Assembly: GCA_013400975.1 (NCBI GenBank)
Contig: WBMZ01004779.1
Span: 146,629 to 210,628 of the forward strand
DNA length: 64,000 bases
Source: Atrichornis clamosus
Lineage: Eukaryota; Chordata; Aves; Passeriformes; Menuridae
Direction: 5' to 3'
Made by a program: the position numbers and the translations under genes. Positions 52,082 to 63,920 of the stretch are shown piece by piece. Positions within the stretch are counted from its first letter, which is position 1. Every line of letters starts with the position of its first letter. Below the pieces are notes generated by a model. That model worked only from the letters and a program-made list of their open reading frames with translations. It searched no databases and was not told the origin of the DNA.

Positions 52082-52122
52082 TTTAAAAATTTACAGTATT
52101 TTTAAAAAAAATTTACAGTATT
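52082..52122 (+). repeat. AT-rich tandem duplication
   Basis: TTTAAAAATTTACAGTATT (52082-52100) is followed directly by the same unit with three extra A residues (52101-52122), and a partial third unit TTTAAAAAT begins at 52129. This is slippage-type local duplication. Confidence 0.85.
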
Positions 52123-54739
52123 ACTCAATTTAAAAATGTTACATGTTCATCACCTCTCACAAAGAAGAATCCCAGAGTATTTCACAAGTTACTAAGGATG
52201 CCAGACCTCAGTTCTCCACATCATCTCCACCTTCTCTGGCTATCTAAAGCCTAGAACAAGCAAGCAGCTCCTCAGCCTGGGCTGGAGGTAGCAGAGGAGG
52301 CAACTACAAGTTTGCCAAGAGGAAATCTTATGGGTAAATTCCCTGCAAATTAAAACAGATATCCCCATACAAGGAGATCTCTAATGGGAGAGGTGCTTTA
52401 CACCAGCTCCAATCACACTATCCACCAGTGCCACATCACCTCAGCAAGGGCATAACACCCAAGGCCAGCACATCAGCAGAAAGATCACAGTCATCCCAAA
52501 ACACAAAGCACATACCTCCGATTTTTTTTCACAACAAAAACCAACATCTGTCTCTTCCCTTGTGAACACCAGCACACAATTGCAAGTGAAGGGGCACAGA
52601 CTTCACTGGAAACACCACAATTCTGAAAAACTTATCTGTGATCAGTTAAAGAAATGCACATCTGGAGCTGGACCCAACTGTTCATTGGGATAATGAGTGG
52701 AAAAAATAGCATCCAGCGTAACTACATTATCATTATTTGTCTGTAACAATTACAGCTGGACTTACAAGAATTACTCTTACAATTCCAATTACACTCAAAA
52801 AAAGTTGTTAGCTATTTATATATAAGGTGTGCTGCTTCTTTACCCCCCCAAAAAATTGAGTGAAACAGCAGCCACACACAACGTAGAGCAACATCAGGCA
52901 CAAGGAGACCCCCTAATCCCCTTTTACCAGCTCTTGTCCAGGATGATCTATTACCAGCTCCTAATGGCGCTGAGGAGGTTGTTCATTTTCGAATAGGTCA
53001 GTGACTCATCATTTTAACTCACTTCCCTCTGCTAAAAATCAATGAGCTCCTGAAACAGTATTATCCTGGATGATTGGTGTTTTAACATCTCACTTGCAGG
53101 GAAAGTAGACCCCAGAGGCCCCTTCCAGTGCTGGCTCACCACAGCCAGCCAGGAAGATGGGCTTACGTGCTTGGTCAGAAGCAACCACACCTCCTGGAAA
53201 GAGGACACCTTTCCACAATGATTTTTTTGTGGAGGATGGGTAGATTTCTGTCCGTCTTCTCTTGCAGTGAAATGGGAATATTATACACTACGGGAGAGCG
53301 GCACTTCCTAATAAATCCATCCAGTCATGGCACAGCCCAAAAAAAACCTCCAGCCTCTTGCTTACTTGGCTGCACAAATGAATTTTCCTACTCACTCTAC
53401 CCATCCCCAAATTGTTCTTTTCCATTCAACTTCAAGTTCCTACACACAAAAAAGAGGGAAATATATTAAAAAAAACTGCTTTTCATGGACCTCTGCATAA
53501 TGCTCCTCAAAACACCATCACAGCACAGATCAAAGTTTGTGTATTCTTATTTCAACTGACTTGTGAGCCTGACTAACTCACTGTGTCAAAACAAGTTAAA
53601 GAGCTTGCTGGTGGCTAACCCACCCAGCTGGTTAGTGGCAGGCTGAGGAGGTGAGAGGTAGATGGGAAACAGGAGTCACACACCGACTGTCACATTGGCT
53701 CAGGGCAGTGGCTCATCACAGGAAATCTGCTGGGCTTCAGCAGGAAACACTGATTGAGAAAAGCTGCAGCTGGGGAAGAAGTGGAGTTTGCAGTGGGGTA
53801 CAGTGTCCAGAGATGAGACTGTAAAGCTGTCACAACTTTAGGGACGTCTTCCTGGCTTTCACTTACTTGGTGTTGAGGTTCAACAGGTCAAATGTGAGAC
53901 TACCCTACTGTACAGGGCCACGGCTAATAAAAACATTACATTATACTACTATACTCACGGGCTATGAAGAGCCTCTAGAGTCAGTTCACCCTAAAGTTAG
54001 AGTCACAGTAAAAAATAAAACTGCACGTGGTCATATACACAGGGAATTCCTCAGCTGTTTTAAAATTGCAGAGGCTGCCATCATCACCTGCTCCTGGAAT
54101 GCAAGGGTTGCTCTGTCAGAGGTTTTGCTGAACAAGCCTCTCACTTCTCCATGGGGCTTTGCCAGCACGCCCATCACACCGAGACCCCAGCACGAGGGAT
54201 CTGCCTGCAGCGCCATTCAGCGCTGCTCTCCCTGCACACTGCTCAGCAGCACCTCCAGCCTACAGCCAGCTGTGCAGGAGCTGGATTTCTCTAAGAAGCT
54301 CACAGCTGCAGAAGGAGATAATGGTGAAACAGGCCCCCTCACTCTGCACTCCTCCAGTTCCTGTCCCTCACCCTCACCCCTGTATCGAAACCAAGCACCA
54401 CCACTGCAGCTTGCAATTAAACATCCTGGCATGAATTTGCAGGAAAGAAAAGCACAGAAAAACAGCACCCTGAGGACTTAAACCTCACTAAGTATGTCAG
54501 TGGCAAGGCAATGAAGGGTAGTCAGGAATCTGCACCCCCTTGCCCTGCCCAGAAGCCCCTGGAGACAAGCAGCTGCTCCAAGCAACAGTCAGGGAAGCAG
54601 ATGGGTGGCAGAGGACGGCGCTCCCTGGCCAAAAGCCACACTCTCCCTCTTAATTATTCAGAACTGGATGGCATTCGTTGCAGTGTTGCCTGTCACTGAA
54701 TTTCTCCAGGCAGTAGGTGACCCTTGGCAAGGGGCAGCC

Positions 54740-54785
54740 CCAAAGAGCAGGGGCCGTGCCAGCTGCCGGAGCAGCGCGGGGATCA
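54740..54785. other. Internal CpG cluster
   Basis: GGGCCGTGCCAGCTGCCGG and GCAGCGCGGGG give several CpGs in about 45 bases within otherwise CpG-poor sequence. No convincing exon or splice pattern accompanies it. Confidence 0.4.
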
Positions 54786-55779
54786 CCAGGGAGCAAGCCT
54801 GGCTCTGGGAGCCAGAGGCTGCTGCACAGCCCGTCCCCAGGCACGGACACCTTACAGCCAGCAAGCCTCACCTTACAGCAAGCCCTAGAGAAACCAGCAT
54901 CCCAGCCTGGCTCGCACATGTTCTGCCTTCTGATCCCCCACCCACTTACTAACAAGCCCCTGTGTAAGCACAGTAACAGTGAAGGAATTATATTAAAGTA
55001 GGACAGGATATGCCAAAAAGCCAATTACAATGGCTATTCCAAGAAAACAACCCAGGGGCCATCCCTAGACATGGCCAAACAGCCTTGGCAGGTGGTGGGT
55101 GGAGGAAAAGCAGAATAAATACAATTAAAGAAGCAAGACAGACAGCTCAGCTTTGTGTTACATGTGAAATGCAGTCTCCAGAGGCTGAGAAAGCAGCATG
55201 ACTGACTAGGGCAAAATTTTAAATTCCTCAAAGGCAGGTTGCCTAGATGTGCAGCCAGACCCAGGCTGACAGGAACGCTGCTAACAGCACCTAATTTGCT
55301 AGAGGATTATCACTTGATGTAACGGATGGAAACCAGATTAGATAGCTGGTAAACTCACAGCACAGTTCATTACTGTAGAGGAAAATTTTTACCCACTTAA
55401 ACAGAACTTCTTGTTCTGCCCAGCTCTATGCTGCAATAGATTTGCAACCCTGTGCCAGAAAGACATTTTCTACCTTAATTTTTTCCAAATATTTGGCACA
55501 GTTGACAAAATTCTGAATATTACAATACTAACCAGAGAAAGACAGCCATGGAAGCTACACTTAAACTGCACTTCCATATCCATTTTGATCTGAGCATCAA
55601 AACCTTTTAAAGTGTGGTCATTGTCCATGTTCTGCAGACGTGAAGACTGGGGCACGCAGAGGTTTTCAGACTGGTTTTCTGAGTGGCACAGAATCCCTCA
55701 ATCCCATTAATCTCAACTGACAGAGAAAATACCCCACCACTCTGAGAAACTAAATGATAATTTTATTTTGCTCCAAGCC

Positions 55780-55905
55780 CTACGCTCAGTCAGGAACACA
55801 GCCAGGCACAGGACCAAAAGTCCTGGGGCTCAATCCCCAATAGTAACCAACTTATTAATAAGTGCCAGCCGCGCTGGAATTGCTGCGGTTACCACTGGGC
55901 TACAG
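55780..55905 (-). mobile_element. tRNA-derived SINE remnant candidate
   Basis: On the minus strand there is an A-box-like TAGCCCAGTGGTAACCG (55902-55886). Some 63 bases further comes a B-box-like TGGGGATTGAGCCCCAG (55839-55823), followed by GTCCTGTGCCTGGCTGTGTT, which is loosely like the MIR body. The A-box resembles that of the plus-strand candidate at 17409-17497. The spacing is longer than normal, and a 14-base palindrome sits between the boxes, so an insertion or chance resemblance is possible. Confidence 0.4.
55850..55863. repeat. 14-bp perfect palindrome ACTTATTAATAAGT
   Basis: The sequence equals its own reverse complement over 14 bases. It lies between the two box-like motifs of the SINE candidate. 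The AT-rich content makes chance occurrence less surprising. Confidence 0.9.
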
Positions 55906-58900
55906 CATGATCTGCTGGGGAACATGGCAGCTATTTAATGCAGCCAGGTGCTACTGCACAGGGTGTTTGGATAGCCTGGAAAGGACACAAAGTCTGTGAA
56001 AGATTCTGGTGTAGCAAAGCATAGTCAGCAAACTGGAGCATGCTCACAGCATAAATATCTCATCTAAATGCCAGCCATGAGATTTGCAGCATGCCTGAAC
56101 TCTGCTTTTGTTGGAAACAAGTTGGAGGCAGCACACAAGCCTCCAGCTCCCTGTGGGAACAGAGCTCAAGCGTTTTACCTGCAGCTACCTTCCAACTGAG
56201 AAGGAATCTCCACAACTTGAAGGGGAGAACCAGAGATGGAAGAAGGTTGAAAAGATGATACTCCTAAGGGGGAAGAAGATTGCGAGACAGCATCACCCTT
56301 GCCTCACACAGACGTACCTGCCCCCTAACCACAAAAGGGAGGTTCATGAGGGTGTTCTTACAGGCATGACTGCATGTACAATAAGGAGATTGACTGCCTC
56401 CTATTCTAAGATGAAAGAAAACAAAAGAACATTTAATCTAGAAACAAAATATTCATTCCCAACAGTGCCCTCTGTTCAGGATTAACACATAGCCCTGAGA
56501 CAAGCTGCTATGAATACTAACACATTCTCCCAGCTCTTTGCTAAATTCATCCCACTCTGACAGCCCCAGGGAATTTCCCCTGACTTCCAGTAATCAAAAG
56601 CTATGAATCTGGGAAAGATAGTTTTAATGAGGGAGCCCCCACTCCTGGAAACATCATAATTTCCTGGAACACACACAGAAAAACTGAATGTGCATCAGGA
56701 AAGCACATTGGTACCAAGTAAGAAGAGTAACTTAGCATCACTAATTTCTGCAAAACTGTCACACTGCCTGACAGTCTGCCTTATTATCTTATTTTTCTCC
56801 TTGTTTCTTTGCATCTCATTTGTGGCTAAATCTTCAAGGCCTCTGCTACAAGGGGATGCAAATGAAGACAAGCCCTCTGCCCCCACCTCCAAGTCTACAC
56901 CCTGCTTCTGTGGTGACTGCTCTCATCAAACTGGAACTAAAAATAAGACTGGAACCCTCTGCATACACACTCTGTACATTCAACTCAACTTTGCCTTGAG
57001 AACAAAGAGGAAAATATTTGAATTTTTTTTTATAAATGAAAGACAAGAAAAAAAATCCAGAGGCTAATCTCAACTCCATCCCATGGGACCCATGTGAGAT
57101 CTCTCAGGCTTGATGTAAGTAGCAGCTCCCCTCTTGGGTTGTACGAGGCAATACTCAAATGTGAGCTGGGACTTTTATTTCTTTGTACAGATGAATGAAG
57201 TGTCACTAGAATGACTAACAGTATCACATGTACAAGAAAAGGTCACAGCACCTATAATCCAAATAAATACCCTGACTCTGGCAACAAAGCAGCAGCCAAA
57301 GGTAATATAATTGCTAAAACAAAAGCTCTGTAGTGCTTTGTTCACAGTGGAAATCAAGTTGTTAAGTAAAAAGGTGTGTTACTTCATAGACAACTTGAAG
57401 AATGTAGCATTGAATATATTTTGCAGCCTCAGCACAAGGTTTCTACTCGTCAAGACACAGCAGCTTAGCTGGCAGGGTCACTGACACCTCTACTTAACAC
57501 AGATAAGACATGGATCTAACCCCATCCTAATGCACTGCACATTTCCTTGATCTCAAATAGCACAATAACCCACTTCTCCTTATGCAGAGTGGTCTTGATG
57601 CCAAATACCTGAAGCTGTCAGAGGAAAATGTTTGAACTAATTTCCCAGTGGAAAGCAGCTCTCCCAACGCTATCAGTGAAATCAGCAAATTTTGCTGGAG
57701 CCAGAAAACAGTTTTGGCTGAAAAGTGAAAGCCAGTAATTACTAGATGCCAAGTTCATCTAAAATTAATGAGGGGTAGAGTCAGTAACAGGGAAATGACC
57801 ATAATTGCTAAAACAAATAAATTTTACAATCTTATTTGAATTCTTTTCTTTTCCAAAGACAAAGAAAGGGGAGAAAAATTGGAGAAAATAAAAAAGGTAA
57901 TTCATTCTCTTGACAAAACAAGAGGGCTGAAAAAAAAAATTCTACTCAAATTTTAAATGGAAAGCTTCATTGCATTTTCTCTCAATGAACAGAACCCACA
58001 GCAAGACCAAGTATAACTGGACAATGCAGACCCTTCCGAAAGGGAACGTTTCATTCCACTCAGTGGTTCACCCAGGCCAAGCTCAGTCCACAGTAGCTAT
58101 GCTCATTTCAGGAACACGAAGGTTTAGATGATGTGACTGCATTCGGCCCAAGACATGAATGCAGGACCAGTTCCCACACACGTGGGATCATCCACTGGAA
58201 CAAGAGACATGCAACCTCTCTGGAAAAAAAACAGAGCAAACCATCCACCTTAGACTTGCCACACACCTTTGTTTAACCTGAGCAATCGTCCTCTCAGTGC
58301 AGCCCAGAGCATCAGAAGATCTCTGGGTCAGCAGCTGCAATCACAGCTCAAGACTGGAGAAGTTTCAAAGACTACATCTGTTTCCTGGGAATTGCCCACG
58401 TGTTTTTCCACTACACTTGGCATGAGCCCATAGAAACACCAACAGGTTCGGAAAACATCAAGCATGGCCTGATTCCAGGCAGATCTGGCAATTCTTCTCA
58501 CTCAGAAATTTTCCTGGCTACCGCAATTCATGGTTTCCATCAAGGTCTTCAGTATCCTGAAAGGTTCCCCCCACACTTCCCAACCTTGGCAGCACTAAAG
58601 GAAAAGCATGCCAAACCACTGCAGCTGATGCCTTTGTCAGCACTGAGCATCATCACTCAATATTGCTAATAAAACTCCTTCACAAGAAGCCCCACAGAGT
58701 AATAGCATAAACAAGAGAGCAGAACCCACAAAACCCATGCAGTTTCATAGAGCCAAACTCTGTGGATATGGGATCACATTCAGGTTGTAAAATCAAGTAG
58801 ATCACTTCAAAAAGCAAAATAATTATCAATCTCTGTCTTTAATCAAATTCCAATGAGGCTTTGGAGTCATTCCATAAAACCCTTGTTGTTTCATTCCCAA

Positions 58901-61900
58901 GTTGTGCAGGACTTCTCCATCACAGCTAAGTTTTATGACTGCTGAAGTACAGGATCAAAAGCAGCAGCCCAAACTCAGCACAGTGTGACAGCCAGCGAGG
59001 AGGGGAGCAGGCGAGCTCGGGTGCAGCTATTACTCATTCAATGGGTGCCAAATCCACATCAACATATTAATGAGGAAAAAAAGACCCCATCAAAGTCGAG
59101 CAGGATTTGCTCTGGCTGTTCATCAGTTTGATAAGTGAGCATTATCCCTTAAGCATTACCACCACAGCCTTCACACAAACCTAATTCCCCACCACACTTC
59201 ACTGAAGGGTCAGAACCTCTATTTTTACATTTTGTTTAAAAGCAGTGGCCTGTATAATGAGTATTACCAACAAACAGCAGCCCATAAATTCCTGAACAGT
59301 GTGTGAGCAAGTCCTCATCTCTGACAAAGCCTGGATGCACTGTAAAGCAAGAGTATCACATGCAGAAATGTATTAATACACTGCATACAGTGGACACATG
59401 TAACAGCCTTTCAACCTCAGAGCAGTTCAACTGCACATTACTTAAGTGACAGCTATGCAGCTGAATTTCTTTACTGAAAATTAAGTGCCAGTATAATAGA
59501 TCATGTCATTGTAGGTTTGGACAAAAAGACTCTGTAAGGCAATGTATTAAAACTGAACAGACTCAACCTGGCACTGAAAGATGGTTCTAAAACAACTTGA
59601 TAAAAACAAAAAACTCCTTTCCGAAAGACTGAATTATTTCTGATGTGGCAAGTACAAGAAAAAATACTTTATTTTAAGCAGCAGAATAGTTCAACTGATT
59701 TAAAGTTATGCACACCATACCATTTGCAAGATCAAAATGTTTATGAGTAAGTGAAGAAAAGACAATTCACATTACTTTTAACAGTTATTCTATTTTAGTT
59801 ATTCTACACATCATGTGCATATCACAAACAACATGGAACTCAATGAAAGACCCAATTTTCTGCTAATCATGCAAACCCAGCAAATTTCCATCTTAGTGGG
59901 TTGTCTCTCCTTGATACATGTGAATAAGTAAATCAGAATCCCATTTCTAGATAGTTTCACAGCTATGGAGCAAAACATCCCAGCATATTGTTATGAAGAC
60001 AGAATAAAAAGCTGATGTCCACAGTCCAGCTGTTATAAGTCTCCTCAAAACAGACTGTTGTGATATTTTCACCTTCCCATTATAAAAATTTAAATAGCTC
60101 TGCCAAAACCATGAAAATCCACCCCTCTGCTAAATTTTCCCCAGGGTCCCACACCTGCCAAACTGTACCTGCAGCAAGACAGGGCAGCCAAGAAAGGGAG
60201 ATCTTGCAAAGGGTTTTTACTTTGTTGCCCTCATCCTGCAAATCAACTTGCACCACGAAGGATTTTCCTTTCCACGCACCACAGGACACCTCTGCCCATG
60301 GCTGCACAGCAGCAAAATGCCCCTATATGCTCCCACAGCTGTTTCCAAGGTAACCAGCACAGAGCCATATACAAGGGAAGGAAGCAAACAGCAGCAACAC
60401 AATCCTGCAATATCGCCACTTTTTGAAGCAGGTCTGAGTTGTCCCTTTCCCCTTCCCCTCCTTTCCAGCTGCCTCATGATTCAAGCAAGGGGTGGATAAA
60501 TCATTTCATATTTTATAATCCCATTACCTCAGTCTTTCATAAGGCTTGAGTTTGGTTTTTATTTTATAAGGCATCATACTGACGTTTTAAAGGTGAGAGT
60601 CAAATTTTCTGCTTTTATTCAAGAAAAACCGTCTGGGGGAGGAAGGGGAATTGTATCAACAACCTAAATTTACACTCAAACTCTGTATTCCCTCCCCCTA
60701 GAAGCAGAAAAACAACTCAGGTTTAGCAAAGGGTGTCTGCCCACTACTGTGACCTGTCTCATACAAATCCTATGCATCTAAGATTACACTCAGTTTCATC
60801 AGTTTGGATAAAAGTATCTCCACTGCTCAGTCTGCAAATACCATTTATCCTTTCTAGACATACAGTTTCCACATCCACTCGGATGTGCCAAAACCACAGA
60901 GACTTTCCCACCTGCCCACATACATTCTTGCTCCCAAAGCAGAAATTAGCCTTTGCTTCTTGTGCTACAGAAAACCTTGGAGCAGCAAGGATGCAATTCA
61001 AATCCTTTCAGTCCTCACATAAAGGACAGCAGCATGAGGGGAAATATTGGGATGGGAGAGGGTCTGGCATGGCCAGCTAGTTCTCATCACTGCCTCAAAT
61101 GAGGGTGAGTTATCACGGAGATAAATCAGCACAAAATCTGGCCACACGGCAATGGACAGAACTGCCAGGTCATATGCTTTAACCTGTGCTTCCAGGTCTG
61201 AGTCAACCCCACAGTTATGCAGGGAGGAGCTGATCAACCCCATGACTTTGGAGTAACAGGGCTGTTATCCATACAGGCTGGAGGGAACACATTTTCCACC
61301 CAAAATTGCCAAATTATTAATGTCACTTCTTTTTTCCTTGCATGAAACAGAATAAGGAGAAGTACATCCCATGTACAGGTCTCTTTGTGGTGGGGAAAAC
61401 CAACACATTATAGAATGAAGCATTTCAGCACACTGGTCAGAAGTCACTCCTATCTTCCAAAGGACAGAAATTTTAAGGCAAAATATGCACGAAGAGACTT
61501 GCTGTAGGTGGTATTTTGAAATGGCAATCATACTTCAGCACAATTTGTGTATATCTTGCATTTCCCTGTGTGACATACCATGGCTGACCTTTTCTACCAA
61601 CTGTGATTAATGAAGCTCCCAATCCAGCTCTGAATGGCTGCAAATTGCAAGAGATGCTCATCACATTAATAGTCAGTAACCAAAATATATTGCTCTTCTA
61701 ATTACCACTGTGCTCCTGCTGAATACCAGGACATTTCCTTTGGAAGCTCAAGTACTGCGGTCCTCAGAGGAAGTACTGATGGGCCAGAGCACACATGCCT
61801 GGAGTAGAAGCTCCCCAGCTTAGATACCCAAACCTATCATATCTGCATAGGCATGGAGATGCCAACAAGGCAGACATAACTTGTTCTGAAAAAAGAAAAC

Positions 61901-61994
61901 CAGTAGTCAATATTTCTTCATAGACTGGTTGAAGGTTGGTTTGCAAAATCAAAATTTGAACAGAATCCTGCAGAAATTTCTTGCAGTGTTGTTA
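55906..61994. other. Non-coding stretch, presumed intron; no gene seen
   Basis: No exon, RNA gene or clear repeat was recognised. An A/G-rich patch at about 57855-57900 and a small GC-rich patch near 58992-59024 are the only local departures. Open frames (up to 125 codons) are unremarkable. Confidence 0.6.
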
Positions 61995-62063
61995 GAGCGG
62001 CTTGGGTTGGAAGGAACCTTAAAGACCATCTAGTTTCAATCCCTCTGCCACAGGGAGCTACAC
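61995..62063 (-). mobile_element. CR1 LINE 3' fragment, short
   Basis: GGCTTGGGTTGGAAGGAACC, then TTAAAGACCATCTAGTTTCA and CCTCTGCCACAGGGA, is the reverse complement of the CR1 3' end (GGTTTGGGTTGGAAGGGACC, TTAAAGATCATCTAGTTCCA). The tail ATTCTATG units are lost or decayed and similarity fades after about 70 bases. Confidence 0.88.
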
Positions 62064-63559
62064 ATCATGATGCAAAACCTTCTCTACCATACCTGTTAAC
62101 ACTGCAGTGCTACAAAAACATTACCAAGTACTTCCTCTGCTGCCCCTGCAGAGTTATCTGCTGTAACACAGCCATGAAACCAGATGCTTTGGGGAAAGGG
62201 AAAAGAAGTTCCCTACAAGCTCAGCTAATCCTCCTCTACACAGCATATCAGCTCAAACCTGCAAGATTTATCTCTCCAGATAAACCATTCTGTGACTAAA
62301 TGGCACCTTCCTAAAACTGACTACTCTTGAAGCCACCCATGGAAACAAATGCAATGTCCTCAGAAGGATACACACCAGTCACAGACTCACTGCAGTGCTG
62401 GGACTGAAGTCAGAGGGAAGGGAGACGAGGAGGAAAGGCATTACACAGACCCAGAGACAAGAGCCAGTACATACACGTATGCAGTCACAGAGAAAGCAAC
62501 CTGGCAAACACACTAACCCAGTACAGTTGTACATCAAGAGGTCCCTGCTGTTAATGTTTTATAAGGCCCCCAAAGCTATCCCTTATCCAACGGTGCAAGA
62601 GAATCCGTATCAGCTGCAGCAAGGCAGCGTTACAAAGCACTGCACCATAACAGGGCTGAATTCATGCCAACAGGTCTCACTGTGTCGAGCAGAGGATTGA
62701 TTTACTCTTCTACAGGACAAGATTTTTAACAGTTCTGTCTCAGGCAGATGGAGGCTCTGAGGGGAAGCCACGGTCCTAGAGCAATCCAGCATCAGAAATA
62801 GCTGGTGTTCTCCCAAAGCTCCCAAATGGGAACAAGAAAGCAGCATCAGAAAGACACAGCAGCTTAATGACTCTGCCCTAACACCTCGCAGGGGATCTAA
62901 CAGCATAATTTCTCTCTGCGCTTATTAATCAGCAGGTTCAGAGAATTCCACGATCTTGCATTACTCACACCAAATGTTGCAACAGTGCCACTTCAGATAT
63001 TTGTTAAGCCTGTTTACCAGCGCACAATCTAGAGGGGTAGTTAGGGGAACAGGTCCAAAGGAAAAGCCTGCCATTAGCTACTTGCACCAAAACAGAAGAG
63101 GTTCACAAAACACATATTCTTGCTTATTTCTGCCCATCCCGGATCAGCTCCTCCACTAGAGTCCCACGAGAGCACAGAAGAACTGCATTTCAAATACATA
63201 AACTTTCCTCACCACTCTCGCCCCTGTTCATCTACAAACACAGGAGCCGGAGTGCAACGTTGAAACCTCCCTTATGCTGTGCCACCTCGTGGATGTCTTC
63301 TGACGACTTTTATGAGCCGCAGGTCCAGCATTTATTTAACATCACACTCTTGAACATGTAAACAAAATAATTCACTGTGAGCAACACAGTAAGCAGCACA
63401 ATAGGAACCAGATTACCATGACACGTTCTCTGTGCAATCTGCAAACCCTTTAATCCCCAGGTGGAGTTGACCCTGGGGAAAAGTACCAGTTGAAAACAGC
63501 ATCACCAGTAGCGTTAGAAAGTTGTGGCTCAGATACTGCAAACCCTTCCAAATATACAA
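62064..63559. other. Promoter-proximal part of the presumed first intron
   Basis: No additional exon was recognised. The sequence is single-copy in appearance and becomes GC-richer rightward. It includes the CTCF-like site at 63279-63292. Frames such as 62610-62906 (minus) lack protein features. Confidence 0.6.
63279..63292 (-). promoter_or_regulatory. CTCF-like motif near the promoter
   Basis: The minus strand reads CCACGAGGTGGCAC, which differs from the CTCF core CCASYAGRKGGCR at one position (G at the fifth base). It lies about 570 bp inside the gene from the first exon. A match to a short degenerate motif is weak evidence of binding; the position near a CpG-island promoter makes it plausible. 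Confidence 0.35.
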
Positions 63560-63766
63560 AAAGGACCCCGCAGCCACCTCTCGCTCGGGTTTGCCCCCAC
63601 CACTTGAAGAAGAAAAAGAAGAAACAAAAGCAGAGACCAAGCAAGCCCGGGGATGGAAGGGCAGATTTGCTGCGGCAAAGTTTACCGGCACGAAGAGCAT
63701 CCACCCTCCCCTCCCTTCATCCGCGGAGCTTCATGCCAGCAGAGGACTGTTCCCCTCCCAGAGGGA

Positions 63767-63790
63767 CACACACCATCACCACCACCACCC
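63767..63790 (+). repeat. Short CA/CAC simple repeat
   Basis: A cacacacc run passes into four or five CAC/CAT triplets at the left side of the CpG island, within the beginning of the intron. It is a small simple repeat with likely length polymorphism and no coding meaning. Confidence 0.6.
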
Positions 63791-63860
63791 CAAAGAATAA
63801 CGGACAAGGGAAAGCGGAGGCTGATTCCAAGCACCTCCAGCTCTCCTTTCCCCCGCCGCG

Positions 63861-63866
63861 CTCACC
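63861..63866 (-). other. Splice donor of the first coding exon
   Basis: On the minus strand the exon ends GAGGACG and the intron begins GTGAGCGC. G at the exon end followed by GTGAG fits the consensus donor well. Open reading without splicing would run on to about 63717 through low-complexity glycine- and serine-rich codons that do not resemble any GRIP protein, which supports splicing here. Confidence 0.7.
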
Positions 63867-63920
63867 GTCCTCTTGCATCCGCTGCAGGCAGAGGGTGAGA
63901 CTCTTCCTCCAGCCCGGCAT
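63866..63920 (-). CDS. GRIP2: First coding exon of a GRIP-family scaffold, palmitoylated N-terminal isoform (probably GRIP2); partial CDS
   Basis: Read on the minus strand, an ATG at 63920-63918 opens MPGWRKSLTLCLQRMQED (18 codons) plus one base (G) of a split codon, then reaches a GTGAG donor at 63865-63861, so the intron is phase 1. GRIP1 and GRIP2/ABP are multi-PDZ scaffolds that bind AMPA-receptor GluA2/3 tails. Both have an alternative short N-terminus with a palmitoylated Cys at residue 11 that sends the scaffold to membrane and dendritic spines. The exon shows the family pattern M-x-G-W-(K/R) with CLQ at residues 11-13. From memory, mammalian GRIP2 has LALCLQRL here and GRIP1b has IPICLQAE, so LTLCLQRM favours GRIP2. 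The start has G at -3 and lies in a CpG island, as expected for a first exon. All PDZ-coding exons are outside the window. GRIP1 is the alternative; a GRIP-type exon is well supported, the paralogue less so. Confidence 0.72.

Larger units (their letters stand above)
50293..55779. other. Non-coding stretch, presumed intron; no gene seen
   Basis: No exon or RNA gene was recognised. Contents are two weak CR1-like remnants (50617-50680, 51099-51160), an AT-rich tandem repeat at 52082-52122 and a GC-rich CpG cluster at about 54740-54785. The longest frame of the window (204 codons, plus, 53867-54481) starts at a TTG, has an irregular composition and no motif I recognise. Confidence 0.6.

Noticed and set aside
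53867..54481. Longest open frame (204 codons, plus strand)
   Set aside because: It starts at TTG, has no recognisable domain, and its frame competes with other open frames on both strands (54159-54434, 54217-54468). It has no coding signature and does not fit the minus-strand gene.
63717..63865. Continuation of the first exon's frame past the donor
   Set aside because: The reading after MQED becomes Gly/Ser-rich low complexity unlike any GRIP, while a good GTGAG donor sits at the exon end, so this is intron.
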